A stretch of 64,000 nucleotides of DNA. Origin: Paraburkholderia bannensis NBRC 103871. Its GTDB lineage: Bacteria > Pseudomonadota > Gammaproteobacteria > Burkholderiales > Burkholderiaceae. The notes under the pieces were generated by a model. That model ran no database searches. It was not told where the DNA came from and worked only from the letters and a program-made list of their open reading frames with translations. The translations under genes were made by a program, and so were the position numbers. The stretch's first letter is position 1; the number at the start of each line of letters is the position of its first letter. The stretch spans positions 1 to 64,000 of the forward strand of contig NZ_BAYA01000031.1 of assembly GCF_000685015.1 (NCBI RefSeq), written 5' to 3'. Shown piece after piece: positions 1-8,287 of the stretch.

Positions 1-813
1 TGAGCCACCGTTACCACCCGAGCCGCCGCTGCCGCCTGAGCCGCCACTGCCACCTGAGCCGCCATCGCCCGAGCCGCCACCTCCCGAGCCGCCGTGGCCG
101 CCGTCGCCTGAGCCACCACCGCCCCAGCCGCCGTGACCGCCGTCACCCGTGCCGCCTGAGCCACCCGAGCCACCCGAACCACCCGAACCACCCGAGCCGC
201 CCGAACCGCCTGAAGCGCCTGAACCGCCCGAACCGCCCGAACCACCTGATCCGCCGCTGCCTCCATGGCCACCGTCGCCCGAGCCACCACCGCCCCAGCC
301 GCCGTGGCCGCCGTCGCCCGAACCACCGCTGCCGCCCGAACCACCGCTGCCGCCCGAACCACCGCTCCCGCCTGAACCACCGCTACCGCCAGAGCCGCCG
401 CTCCCGCCATTGCCACCATCACCTGAACCACCACTGCCACCCGATCCACTACCGCCTGCGCCATTCCCCCAACCGCCGTGTCCACTGTCGCCGGAGCCGC
501 CGTCACTGCCTCCGCCGTAACCGCCATCCCCAGAACCACCCGAGCCCGAGCCCGACGACCCGGACGACCCCGGCGACCCCGAACTCGAACCCGATCCACC
601 CGCAAAACCCCAACCGCTCGAACTACCCGGAAGCGAGCCTTGCGCCCATGCATAGCCCGGCCCGGATCCGCCCGCGACCGGCCAGCCTGTGTTTTGAATC
701 GAGGAGCTCGTCGCCGATGTCGACGGCGCGTCGCCCGCTTGCGCCGAAGCCGCAAGCGACCACCACAGCAGAGCGCTCGCCGATGCAACAAGAGTGTGTT
801 TGAAGGGAGCCAT
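1..813 (-). CDS. Glycine/serine-rich exported protein (C-terminus outside window)
   Basis: At least 271 codons are present and the frame is still open at base 1, so the C-terminus is missing. The ATG at 813 follows an AAAGGA ribosome site. Residues 1 to about 26 form a clear Sec signal peptide (basic start, hydrophobic ALLWWSLAA core, ASAQA cleavage site). The mature part starts with a mixed Ser/Thr/Gly stretch and then becomes low complexity: long runs of Gly-Gly-Ser broken by Asp-, His- and Trp-containing modules such as DGGHGGWGGGG. Family and function are not recognised. A surface, cell-envelope or matrix role is an inference from export and composition; the regularly placed His and Asp could bind metal. 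The GC-rich repeats also make this stretch prone to copy-number variation and assembly error. The plus strand reads as a proline-rich frame, which is only the mirror of this gene. Confidence 0.8.
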   Translation of the reverse strand, partial: MAPFKHTLVASASALLWWSLAASAQAGDAPSTSATSSSIQNTGWPVAGGSGPGYAWAQGSLPGSSSGWGFAGGSGSSSGSPGSSGSSGSGSGGSGDGGYGGGSDGGSGDSGHGGWGNGAGGSGSGGSGGSGDGGNGGSGGSGGSGGSGGSGGSGGSGGSGGSGGSGDGGHGGWGGGGSGDGGHGGSGGSGGSGGSGGSGASGGSGGSGGSGGSGGSGGSGGTGDGGHGGWGGGGSGDGGHGGSGGGGSGDGGSGGSGGSGGSGGSGGNGGS

Positions 814-842
814 GATTAGTCCTTTCGCGAAAAAATCGCGAC

Positions 843-892
843 CTGATTGGTCAAAGGTGTAATCAGTGCCCCCGGTGAACCGCTGATTGGTC
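843..892. repeat. Two CTGATTGGTC direct repeats 40 bp apart
   Basis: CTGATTGGTC occurs exactly at 843-852 and 883-892, with the inverted half AATCAG at 861-866 between them. The spacing is 40 bp, close to four helical turns, immediately upstream of the glycine-rich protein start at 813. This resembles a paired regulator site; the binding protein is unknown. Confidence 0.4.
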
Positions 893-1032
893 TTGCTCTA
901 TACGGTTGCTGGATGTCCGATACCGCGTGGTCGCGCGTCGCCTTGGTCTGTTTGCCGGGCGGGACGTGATAGCGTCGCGCCCGTATATGGCTGGATCGGT
1001 CGGTCGAGATTTGCAACTTCCGCGCCAATAAA

Positions 1033-1065
1033 AAAAGCGCAAATCGAATGTCGATTTGCGCTTTT
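1033..1065 (-). terminator. Rho-independent terminator downstream of the EamA exporter
   Basis: A perfect 15-bp stem (1033-1047 with 1051-1065) has a 3-nt loop and is followed on the minus strand by a run of T. It lies about 200 bases past the EamA stop at 1266 and would separate that transcript from the glycine-rich gene. The rest of 814-1265 holds no gene that I can support. Confidence 0.8.
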
Positions 1066-1265
1066 AACGGCACTAGAAAGATGTGAAAGAAAGCTCGGCG
1101 AGCCTTGCTGGCGCGGGCGACTCAATCAGGGCATCGACGAACGCGACGCTGGCCCACAAGAAAGCGTTACGCAACAGCCGTTACGTTTTTGTATGCGATC
1201 GAACGTAACCTCGCCATCACGTTTCTTATCCTTCGGCATCCGAACATTATTCAGACGAAAACGAC

Positions 1266-2213
1266 TTAAACCCCGGCCCCAGTCCTCACCCGTCCCTCGC
1301 GCAGAAAAATCTGCCGCACCACACTCTGCCCGTTGACAATCAACAAGCCCACGAGCACCAGCGCCGCCCCGCAAAGAAACGCCGCATCGACATGCTCGTG
1401 CAGCAGCACCACACCCAGCGCTACGCCAAAAAGCGGCGTCATGAAAGACAGCACGCCCAGGCGCGCCGCGTAGTAGCGCCGCAGCATCCAGAACCAGACC
1501 AGATAGCTCGCGAACGTCACCACGACCGTCTGGAAACCCAGACTGGCGATCGCAAACGGCGTCAAATGAAACTCGACCTGCCCGGTGATAAAAGCCAACG
1601 GCAGCAGCAACAGGAAAGCGCACGCAAGCTGACAAAACAGCGTCTGCGTAGCCGGCGCATCGCTCAGTCGCGTCGTGCGCACGGCCACCGTCGTCATGCC
1701 CCACGCTGCGCCGCCGCAAAGCCCCATGAAATCGCCGAGCATCCAGTCCGGCCCAGGCGTTGGCCCGCCGCCCAGGATTGCCGGGCCAAGAAACGCAATC
1801 GCGATCCCCACGAACGCCAGTGCAATCCCACCCCACTGCAAACCGCCCAGCCGCTCATCGGGCAACTTCAAGTGCAGCCCGATAGCGGCAAACATCGGCG
1901 CCGTATAAAGCAGCACGGCAATGTGCGATGCACTCGTCCAGCGCAGTCCCTCGGCGACGAACAGGAACTCCAGCGCGAACAACGCCCCCACCACCAACCC
2001 GGAACGCAGCGCAATGCCGGGCAGCCAGCGCTCGCGCAGCACGAAGCGGTTGACGAGCCAGACCAGCGCCGCCGCGCCGCCCGAGCGCAACCCGACCTGC
2101 AGCATGGGCGCGACATCGCCCGCCACGGCCTTGATCGCCACTTGCTGCGTCGCCCACATCAAACACAGCGTCACCATGATGGCGACAGCCGCGCCGTCTA
2201 CATGCTTTCTCAT
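1266..2213 (-). CDS. EamA/DMT-family inner-membrane exporter
   Basis: The 315-residue protein is almost entirely hydrophobic, with about ten membrane segments arranged as two EamA repeats (roughly residues 10-140 and 165-300), the usual length for drug/metabolite transporters of the RhaT/EamA type. The start motif region (MWATQQVAIKA) and the conserved acidic residue before the fourth segment (EFLFVAEGLRWTSAS) fit the family. These proteins export amino acids, metabolites or drugs, and the substrate cannot be read from sequence. The gene stands alone, with a strong terminator downstream and the TonB receptor upstream on the same strand about 110 bases away. Confidence 0.85.
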   Translation of the reverse strand: MRKHVDGAAVAIMVTLCLMWATQQVAIKAVAGDVAPMLQVGLRSGGAAALVWLVNRFVLRERWLPGIALRSGLVVGALFALEFLFVAEGLRWTSASHIAVLLYTAPMFAAIGLHLKLPDERLGGLQWGGIALAFVGIAIAFLGPAILGGGPTPGPDWMLGDFMGLCGGAAWGMTTVAVRTTRLSDAPATQTLFCQLACAFLLLLPLAFITGQVEFHLTPFAIASLGFQTVVVTFASYLVWFWMLRRYYAARLGVLSFMTPLFGVALGVVLLHEHVDAAFLCGAALVLVGLLIVNGQSVVRQIFLREGRVRTGAGV

Positions 2214-2326
2214 CGCCGTCTCGCCGACAGTATTTTCTGATCGCGGTAGTATGGGTTCGGCGGGTTCCAGTCATATAGCGCAAAACTGACAACCCATAGC
2301 GACGGACTGCCAGCCTTGCATCCCGA

Positions 2327-4504
2327 TCAAAAATCGATCTTCGCGTTCAGGCTGACCGTGCGCGGGTCGCCCGGCGCGATATAGCTGTCGTACTGGAACA
2401 TCCAGTAGCGACGGTTCGTGAGGTTGTCGATGGCCGCGCGCAGCGTGACATCGTGGCCGCCAATGCGCGTCATATAGTTCGCGCCAAGGTTCACGAGCAT
2501 GTAGCCGCCGGTCTCCAGGTCGCCAGCCGGACGCACGCTGGTATTGCCCGTGTACTTCGCGTCCGCGCCCACTTGCAGGCCCGGCACGAACGGCACGTCG
2601 TAGCTCACGCGCGCGGCGGCCGTGAACTGGGGCGCACCGGCCACGCGCTTGCCGTTGTACGTCTGCCCTTTCGCGTACCACGTGTCGAGCAGCATGATGT
2701 CGCCGCCCACCTGCCAGTTGCGGCCCAGGCGCACGCTGCCGCCTGCTTCGACGCCTTCGTAGATCGAGTCGCCGTCCTGCATCAGCACGTTCTGGCTGTT
2801 CGCATAGCTCGCGCCGCGCTCGATGCGGAACAGCGCCGCATTCACGCTCCAGCGCTCGTGTTCGGTCTTGATGCCCACTTCATACTGGCGCGAGCGCAGC
2901 GGATTCAGCACCGACCCGCCGTTCGCATAGGTATCGGCGACGATCTGGCCTGCCTCCAGCGATTCCAGGTAGCTTGCGTAGATCGTGGTGAGCGGATCGA
3001 GCTTGTACATCAGCGCGAAGGTCGGCGTGACGACGCCGTTCTTGCCGTACGAAGCCGTGGTCGCGCCCGACTCCGCGAAGGTCTCCTGGTCGTAGTTCGT
3101 GTAGCGCAGCCCCGCGAGCAGCGACCAGCGGCTTGTGATCTGCACGGTGTCGCTCAGGAACAGCGCCTTCTGGTTGATCTCGCTGGCGCGGTACTTCTCC
3201 AGGCCGCTACCCGAATAGAAGAAGTACGGGTTCTGCACATAGAGATTGCCCGCGCCGAGCGTGCCGCCCGCCGTGGTCTCTGCGTTGTTGTAGTCGTTGG
3301 TCTGGTGCTGGATCGACGCGCCGAACACGAGTTGATGCGTGAACGGCCCGGTCTTGACCTTGCCTTCGAAGGTGCCCTGCCAGTAGATATCCTGATGGCC
3401 TTCGTCGCCGTTCCAGCGGTAATCGGAATAGTCGCCCGCCTGGTTGGCCAGCGTGAGCGTGCTCTCGTTGCGGTCGCGCGCCGACTTGCTATAGCTCGCC
3501 GACGTATTGAAGCTCCAGTCCGGCGCGATCTGGTATTTCACGCCCGCGGTGTAGAGCTGCAGGCTGGTATTCAGGTGCTGACCGGCGCTGTTCAGCAGGT
3601 TGGTGCCGCCGCTGATCGTCGCGGGCAGGCTCGTGCCCGCATAGCTCGGCGAAACATAGATCGCGGGCGTCTGGCCGCTCGAACGGCTGGTCTGGTAGAT
3701 CGCGTTGAAATAGACGTCGAGATCGCGCGTGAGCTGGCCGTCGAGCGCGAGCGCCACCGAATTGCGGTTGATATCGCCCGCGTTATAGGTCTTGCCCTGT
3801 TCGTGCGAGTAGTTGATGCGTGCGCCGAACATGCCGTCCGGGCCGAAGCGGCGGCTCAGGTCGGCGTGTTCGCTGATCACGCCGTCCATGCGATAGCCGA
3901 TGTCGAAGCTCGTGACGGGATCCTTGCCCGGCTTCTTCGTCACGTAATTCACCACGCCGCCCGGCTGCGCGAACCCGTACATGAAGCCGCCCGCGCCCTT
4001 GAGCAGCTCCACGCGCTCAAGGTTTTCATAGGGCATGGTGATGCCGTACGAAATGAACGGATTGCCGTCGATCTTGAAGCCGTTCTGCCAGTCGATCGGC
4101 AGGCCGCGAATCGTGATGTAGGTCGCCCACGCGCTGTACGCATTGCTGTTGTCCGTCACCGACGCGTCGCCCGCGAACACATCGCCGAGCTTGTTGGCCT
4201 GGCGGTTCGCCAGATCCTCGCCCGTCACCACGGTCGTCGAGAACGGCGTATCGAGCTGCGAGCGCGTACCCAGCGCGCCATTCGAAACCGGCGTGGTCAG
4301 GTGCAGCGGCGTATCGTCGGCGGAGCTAGCGCTGACTTTGACGGCGGGCAGCGACTGCTCCGTGCTGCTCGTGCTGGCCGATCCTGTCGTGGCGGTCTGG
4401 GCGAAGGCGGTTTGCGCGGCGGCCGCAAAGGCGAGCCAGGCGGCAATCTGCAAAGGGCGGTGGAGCGAGCGCTCCGTGCGGCGTGCGAGTTGTGATGGAT
4501 TCAT
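2327..4504 (-). CDS. TonB-dependent siderophore receptor
   Basis: The outer-membrane receptor imports a ferric siderophore using TonB energy. The ATG at 4504 gives a 725-residue protein whose first 36 residues are a signal peptide (hydrophobic AAWLAFAAAAQTAFA, then Q). A TonB box-like LPAVKVSA follows, then the plug (about residues 75-185; motifs ITIRGLP, LERVELLKGAGG and GGVVNYVTKKP) and a 22-strand barrel ending in the typical C-terminal Phe (NAKIDF). The plug pattern matches the FhuA/FpvA class of the siderophore-receptor family. An upstream in-frame start would extend the N-terminus by 44 non-conserved residues and would place translation inside the Fur-like box, so the downstream ATG is preferred. 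No siderophore synthesis genes are nearby, so it may serve a foreign siderophore. Confidence 0.9.
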   Translation of the reverse strand: MNPSQLARRTERSLHRPLQIAAWLAFAAAAQTAFAQTATTGSASTSSTEQSLPAVKVSASSADDTPLHLTTPVSNGALGTRSQLDTPFSTTVVTGEDLANRQANKLGDVFAGDASVTDNSNAYSAWATYITIRGLPIDWQNGFKIDGNPFISYGITMPYENLERVELLKGAGGFMYGFAQPGGVVNYVTKKPGKDPVTSFDIGYRMDGVISEHADLSRRFGPDGMFGARINYSHEQGKTYNAGDINRNSVALALDGQLTRDLDVYFNAIYQTSRSSGQTPAIYVSPSYAGTSLPATISGGTNLLNSAGQHLNTSLQLYTAGVKYQIAPDWSFNTSASYSKSARDRNESTLTLANQAGDYSDYRWNGDEGHQDIYWQGTFEGKVKTGPFTHQLVFGASIQHQTNDYNNAETTAGGTLGAGNLYVQNPYFFYSGSGLEKYRASEINQKALFLSDTVQITSRWSLLAGLRYTNYDQETFAESGATTASYGKNGVVTPTFALMYKLDPLTTIYASYLESLEAGQIVADTYANGGSVLNPLRSRQYEVGIKTEHERWSVNAALFRIERGASYANSQNVLMQDGDSIYEGVEAGGSVRLGRNWQVGGDIMLLDTWYAKGQTYNGKRVAGAPQFTAAARVSYDVPFVPGLQVGADAKYTGNTSVRPAGDLETGGYMLVNLGANYMTRIGGHDVTLRAAIDNLTNRRYWMFQYDSYIAPGDPRTVSLNAKIDF

Positions 4505-4543
4505 GTCAGCCAGAGATCGGAGCGTCTCCCGCTCCAGAATGAC

Positions 4544-4562
4544 AATGAGAAGTATTCTCATT
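4544..4562 (-). promoter_or_regulatory. Fur-box-like operator of the TonB receptor
   Basis: A perfect 8-bp inverted repeat, AATGAGAA-GTA-TTCTCATT, spans 19 bp and lies 40 bases upstream of the receptor ATG. Length, AT bias and dyad fit the 19-bp Fur box, implying repression when iron is plentiful. Bases 4566-5181 contain no supported gene; a hairpin with 9-bp arms at 4780-4788 and 4796-4804 lacks a T-run. Confidence 0.65.
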
Positions 4563-5181
4563 ACATAGGCCGCGCATGGTAGCAAAGGCGATTGCCTTTT
4601 GAAAGGTTTACGTCGCCCGCCGTCAGGATGTTGCATGGATGCGACGTCCGGGCAGCAAGATGCTCAATGACGAGCGGTTCGGGAACTCGGGAGGGGGAGG
4701 AAGCGGAATTTTTGACTGATCCGGCGAATTTTGAGACGCACGGTCAATCGTCAGCGGAAAAAACTGCTAACTTGGCTACGCCCAGCGTTTGAGAGACGCT
4801 GGGCGGAAAGACGGGGGACGCTCCGGCGCGCGCGGTCAGCCACGCGCCAGCGGCCCGCCAGGTGCGATATGCCGCGCAGGCCCACAGGGGAGCCGCGCAG
4901 TATGCATCGGCGGGCTGCCGCGCAGACCTGCGCCGGTGCAACGCGAACGCATCACGACAATCCACCGAGGGCCATAGCCGGCGGCCTGCTCACGATCCCG
5001 CGCCATGCGCGCTTTTCGACGAGTCACACCGACCGGCGCATGCGGTCCCGTTGCACTACGTCAGCGCTGACTGCGTAGCTATGCGTGGAATGAGCGTGCG
5101 CGCGGGAGTGTCCCTTCGCTTTTTAAGCGCTGCAAAAGCGCACCTGGGCAGACAACGATGCGCGTGTGCCCGCAGCGTCAA

Positions 5182-6309
5182 TCAGGATCGCGCGCTGCCG
5201 GCTTCCCGGCACCAGCCTGCCCGCCGGCGGCCACCGCTTTCCACCTGCCCTTCTTCCGCCTCGCGCCACCAGCGCTCGCCGCGCTGCGGTTCGGCCAGAT
5301 CGAGCCGCTCGCCCATGCGCGGCGTCGCCAGCGCCACACCACGCGCCGCCGCCAGCCCCATCACGCGCTCGAACGGCTCCTGCCAGCGATGCAACGCCAG
5401 ATCGAAGGTGCCGTTATGGATCGGCACCATCCAGCGGCCACGCACGTCGAGATGCGCCTGCACGGTCTCCTCGGGCTGCATGTGCACGTACGGCCATTGC
5501 GGGTCATAGGCGCCCGTCTCCATGAGCGTCACGTCGAAGGGCCCCAGACGCTCGCCGATCATGCGGAAGTGCTCCGAGTAGCCCGTATCGCCGCTGAAGA
5601 ACACGCGCAAATCGTCGTCGGCGATGGCCCACGACGCCCAGAGCGTGCGGTTGCCGTCGAACAGGCTGCGCCCCGAAAAGTGCTGCGCGGGCGCCGCCGT
5701 GAACGTCATGCCATCGATCTGCGCGCTCTGCCACCAGTCGAGCTGGCGCACTTTCTTTGCGTCGATGCCCCATTCGATCAACCGGTCGCCCACGCCGAGC
5801 GGCGTGAGAAACACGCCCGTCGTCGCCGCGAGCGCGAGCACGGTCTCGCGATCCAGATGATCGTAGTGATCGTGCGAGAGGATCACGCCACGCAGCGGCG
5901 GCAGGTCTTCGAGAGCAATCGGCGGCGCATGAAAACGCTTCGGGCCGAGCCGCTTGAACGGTGAGGCGCGTTCGCCGAACACCGGATCGGTGATCCAGAA
6001 TTCGCCGCGCAGCTTGAGCAGCAGCGTGGAATGGCCAAGACGGTAGAGGCTGCGATCCGGCGCGGCGTCAAGATCCGCGCGGCTCAGCGGCGCGATGGGC
6101 AGCGCGGACGTGGGCACCGTGCCGCGCGGCTTGCGGAACAGCACGTTCCAGATGATGCCAAGGCTCTTGACGAGGCCTTCCTGCGGACGCGGCTGAACGT
6201 TGCGAAAGCGCTCGCCATCGTGCTGCGGCGAGCCGCCCGACAAGGCCCGCGAGCGCCGTGCGGCGGCAAACCCAAGCGTGCGGCCGAGGAAATCAGGGAT
6301 CGATGCCAT
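5182..6309 (-). CDS. MBL-fold metallo-hydrolase (RomA/NAPE-PLD-like)
   Basis: The 375-residue protein carries the metal-binding motif H146-x-H-x-D-H151 (SHDHYDHLD) plus later ligands in SGDTGYSEHF and PIHNGTF, typical of the metallo-beta-lactamase fold hydrolases related to UlaG/RomA and N-acyl-phosphatidylethanolamine phospholipase D. The sequence predicts two metal ions and a hydrolase acting on a phosphodiester or related bond; the substrate is unknown. No signal peptide is evident. The ATG at 6309 follows a GGAAAG ribosome site. The last 30 or so residues are Arg/Gly-rich and poorly structured. It is a single gene between two long non-coding stretches, with an AGTTTA/TAAACT inverted element upstream (6335-6368) that could be an operator. 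Confidence 0.85.
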   Translation of the reverse strand: MASIPDFLGRTLGFAAARRSRALSGGSPQHDGERFRNVQPRPQEGLVKSLGIIWNVLFRKPRGTVPTSALPIAPLSRADLDAAPDRSLYRLGHSTLLLKLRGEFWITDPVFGERASPFKRLGPKRFHAPPIALEDLPPLRGVILSHDHYDHLDRETVLALAATTGVFLTPLGVGDRLIEWGIDAKKVRQLDWWQSAQIDGMTFTAAPAQHFSGRSLFDGNRTLWASWAIADDDLRVFFSGDTGYSEHFRMIGERLGPFDVTLMETGAYDPQWPYVHMQPEETVQAHLDVRGRWMVPIHNGTFDLALHRWQEPFERVMGLAAARGVALATPRMGERLDLAEPQRGERWWREAEEGQVESGGRRRAGWCREAGSARS

Positions 6310-6400
6310 GAGCGCTTTCCAATGAAAAGTAGACTGTGCAGTGTAGTTTATCCTGAAAAAAAGTAAACTGCTGGGTGTAGCGGCGGGGGAGCATCGAGTC

Positions 6401-6456
6401 GCTGGATCGCTGGATCGCCGGATCGCCGGATCGTCGGATCGCTGGATCGCTGGATC
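6401..6456. repeat. Tandem 8-bp repeat, 7 copies
   Basis: Seven consecutive 8-mers occur: GCTGGATC twice, GCCGGATC twice, GTCGGATC once and GCTGGATC twice. Every copy contains GGATC and hence the Dam-type site GATC. A shorter repeat, CACGCACTC twice, follows near 6500. The array sits in the non-coding gap 6310-6611 between the MBL hydrolase and a small secreted protein. It looks like a simple-sequence locus able to change copy number. Confidence 0.85.
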
Positions 6457-6611
6457 GTCGTCATGTCGCGAGTCGCCGCGCCTGCCGGTAGCGCGTCACT
6501 TCACGCACTCCACGCACTCCACGTATTCGCAGCAAGAGTGATTTTCCAGATTCTCGCTAGCGCAGCGGCGCGCCCTGATCGAACATAAGACACCTCATTC
6601 AGGAGCGTGCC

Positions 6612-6911
6612 ATGAAGATCCATCCGCTGATTCCCGTATTTGCCTGCGCGGCAGTGCTCTGGAGTACCAACAGTTTTGCAGCGCCGCCGCAATCGTCCTA
6701 TGAAACGCCCGTCCATCTGTCGAGCGGCAAAGACCTGATTTGCGGCGTCAACCAGGCCGCGCCGTCGGGCGGCGCGGTGACGCTCACGCCGGGCGAACAG
6801 GCGCAAGCCGATGTGCTGGCGACGCAGCGTCTGCGTCTGCTAAGCGGGCCGTCGTCGCCCTATCCATCGGCCTACACTGCGCCGAGCGTCGCCTGCGCCA
6901 GCGCGGGTTGA
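6612..6911 (+). CDS. Small secreted protein, function unknown
   Basis: The 99-residue product begins after an AGGAG ribosome site. Residues 1 to about 23 are a Sec signal peptide (hydrophobic IPVFACAAVLW, cleavage near NSFAA). The mature part is about 76 residues, Ser/Pro/Ala-rich, with only two cysteines (LICGV and VACASAG near the end) that could form a disulfide in the periplasm. No known domain is recognised. It is transcribed alone and converges on the porin at 6980; a 10-bp-stem hairpin (arms 6944-6953 and 6963-6972) lies between them but lacks a T-run. Confidence 0.65.
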   Translation: MKIHPLIPVFACAAVLWSTNSFAAPPQSSYETPVHLSSGKDLICGVNQAAPSGGAVTLTPGEQAQADVLATQRLRLLSGPSSPYPSAYTAPSVACASAG

Positions 6912-6979
6912 AGCATCGCAGCGCAACGCAGCCGCACACGCACGCACGCCTTTGATGCAACGAAAGGCGTGCGCCCGGT

Positions 6980-8107
6980 TCAGAAGCGCGTGCGCACGCC
7001 CGTCGTCACTTCGACCTGATTGGTCGCGCCATAAGTCGAGCCGACCGTGTAGCCGCCGTGCAGCTTCATGAAGTCGCCTGCCAGATAGACCTCGGTGCGC
7101 TTGGAGAGGTGATAGAACACCGACCCATAAAGCGTTTCCTTGAAGCCGTTATGCAGGCCGCTGGTCGGATCGAACGCGCCGATATTGGCGTTCGGGATGT
7201 CGCCGTCCGCGTTATAGGCGGCGTTATGCGTGCGCATCTGCTGGTAGCCCAGTTCGTAATCGAATGCGCCCTTCGGCACGACCTTGAGCGACACCGTCCA
7301 CGCATTGTCCTGACGCTGCCCCAGCGCGCCTTGGTTGCCCCAGTAGCGGAAATAACCCACATTGGCGCGCACGATGCCCAGGGAATAGTTGCCGCCCACC
7401 GAGAACGCCTGGTTCGTGAAGCCGTCGCGATTCACGTGGCTATAGAACGACGACGCCGTATAAGTCGGGCCGTTATAGCCCAGCGCAAACTGATAAGTCG
7501 AATTGCTGCCGAAACTCGTTGAATTGCCGAACGCATAACCCGCGCTCGCAAAAATGCCGTTGTCGAACACCTTCTTCCACGCCACGCCGTTGTTATAGCG
7601 GGTGCCGGTGGCGCTGCCGGCGTAAAAGATCATCTGCTTGAAGTTATTCGCATTCGTCCAGCCGCCCTCTTCCGTCGTCAGTTTCGCGTTGCCGTAGGGG
7701 TCGCCGTAAATCGCCGACGCATCGCGCGCGATGGTGTTCTGGAAACCCGCCGTGAACTTGCCGAAGCGCTCGTCTTCCAGGCCCACCCACGCGTCGCGGT
7801 CGAAGATCTGGCCCGGGTCTTCCATCTGACCGTCGCTCACGCGATATTCGCTTTCGAGCCGGAAGATCACTCTGGTGCCGCCGCCAATGTCCTCCGCGCC
7901 TTTCAGGCCCCAGCGGCTGCCGCTGAACCACGGCTCGCCGCCAATCCCCATCCCGATCACGTGGTCGCCTTTGGCGTCCGCGTGCGACTGATACGTGGGC
8001 ACGCTCAAGTCGAGCAGGCCATAAAGCTGGACGCTCGACTGCGCGTGCGCGCCGCTTGCCGCCAATGCGCCGGCCACCATGGTGAATGCGAGATGCTGTT
8101 TCTTCAA
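6980..8107 (-). CDS. Gram-negative porin (Burkholderia trimeric type)
   Basis: The 375-residue outer-membrane protein has a signal peptide (MKKQHLAFTMVAGALAASGAHA) followed by SSVQLYGLLDLS, the standard first strand of OmpC-like porins of Burkholderiales. WGLKGAEDIGGG, AWVGLEDERFGKFTAG and the C-terminal HLSKRTEVYLAGDF...RTRF with terminal Phe also match the family. The start codon is TTG: 8107 is preceded by GAGGAGA at correct spacing, and the TTG decodes the Met of a perfect signal peptide. It forms a diffusion channel. It lies 180 bases downstream of the TctD-like regulator gene and on the same strand, so it may belong to the same solute-uptake programme, although the gap could hold its own promoter. 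Confidence 0.9.
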   Translation of the reverse strand: MKKQHLAFTMVAGALAASGAHAQSSVQLYGLLDLSVPTYQSHADAKGDHVIGMGIGGEPWFSGSRWGLKGAEDIGGGTRVIFRLESEYRVSDGQMEDPGQIFDRDAWVGLEDERFGKFTAGFQNTIARDASAIYGDPYGNAKLTTEEGGWTNANNFKQMIFYAGSATGTRYNNGVAWKKVFDNGIFASAGYAFGNSTSFGSNSTYQFALGYNGPTYTASSFYSHVNRDGFTNQAFSVGGNYSLGIVRANVGYFRYWGNQGALGQRQDNAWTVSLKVVPKGAFDYELGYQQMRTHNAAYNADGDIPNANIGAFDPTSGLHNGFKETLYGSVFYHLSKRTEVYLAGDFMKLHGGYTVGSTYGATNQVEVTTGVRTRF

Positions 8108-8287
8108 GGTTGTCTCCTCAGAGTATTGCGTTCAATTTCTGATCGTTCCGCTGCCGATTCCTTGCCGGGTTGTTTCCACTTTTTTCCGGCCTGGTTCGCG
8201 TTCAGCGGATGAGACAAATCCTAGAGGGGTGAATCCTTCGTGCTCCTTTCGCGAATCATTGGCATCGCTAAGTGAATTCACCAATGT

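Noticed and set aside
149..520. Proline/glutamate-rich plus-strand frame (PPEPPEPP repeats)
   Set aside because: It is the complement of the Gly-Gly-Ser repeats of the minus-strand gene, which has a signal peptide and ribosome site; the plus frame has neither.
2453..4495. 680-codon plus-strand frame opposite the TonB receptor
   Set aside because: Very high Arg/Ala/His content and no domain; typical antisense shadow of a GC-rich gene. The same holds for the long frames opposite the RND permease (36816-40205), the second receptor (47350-49671) and the OYE/LysR genes (18871-21093).
4780..4804. Hairpin with 9-bp stem as a terminator
   Set aside because: No T-run on either strand and no gene ends nearby.
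4566..5181. Possible gene in the 600-base gap before the MBL hydrolase
   Set aside because: Open frames overlap one another on both strands, are Arg-rich, lack ribosome sites and resemble no family.
6401..6456. CRISPR-like array
   Set aside because: Units are 8 bp, contiguous and without spacers, and no cas gene is in the window.
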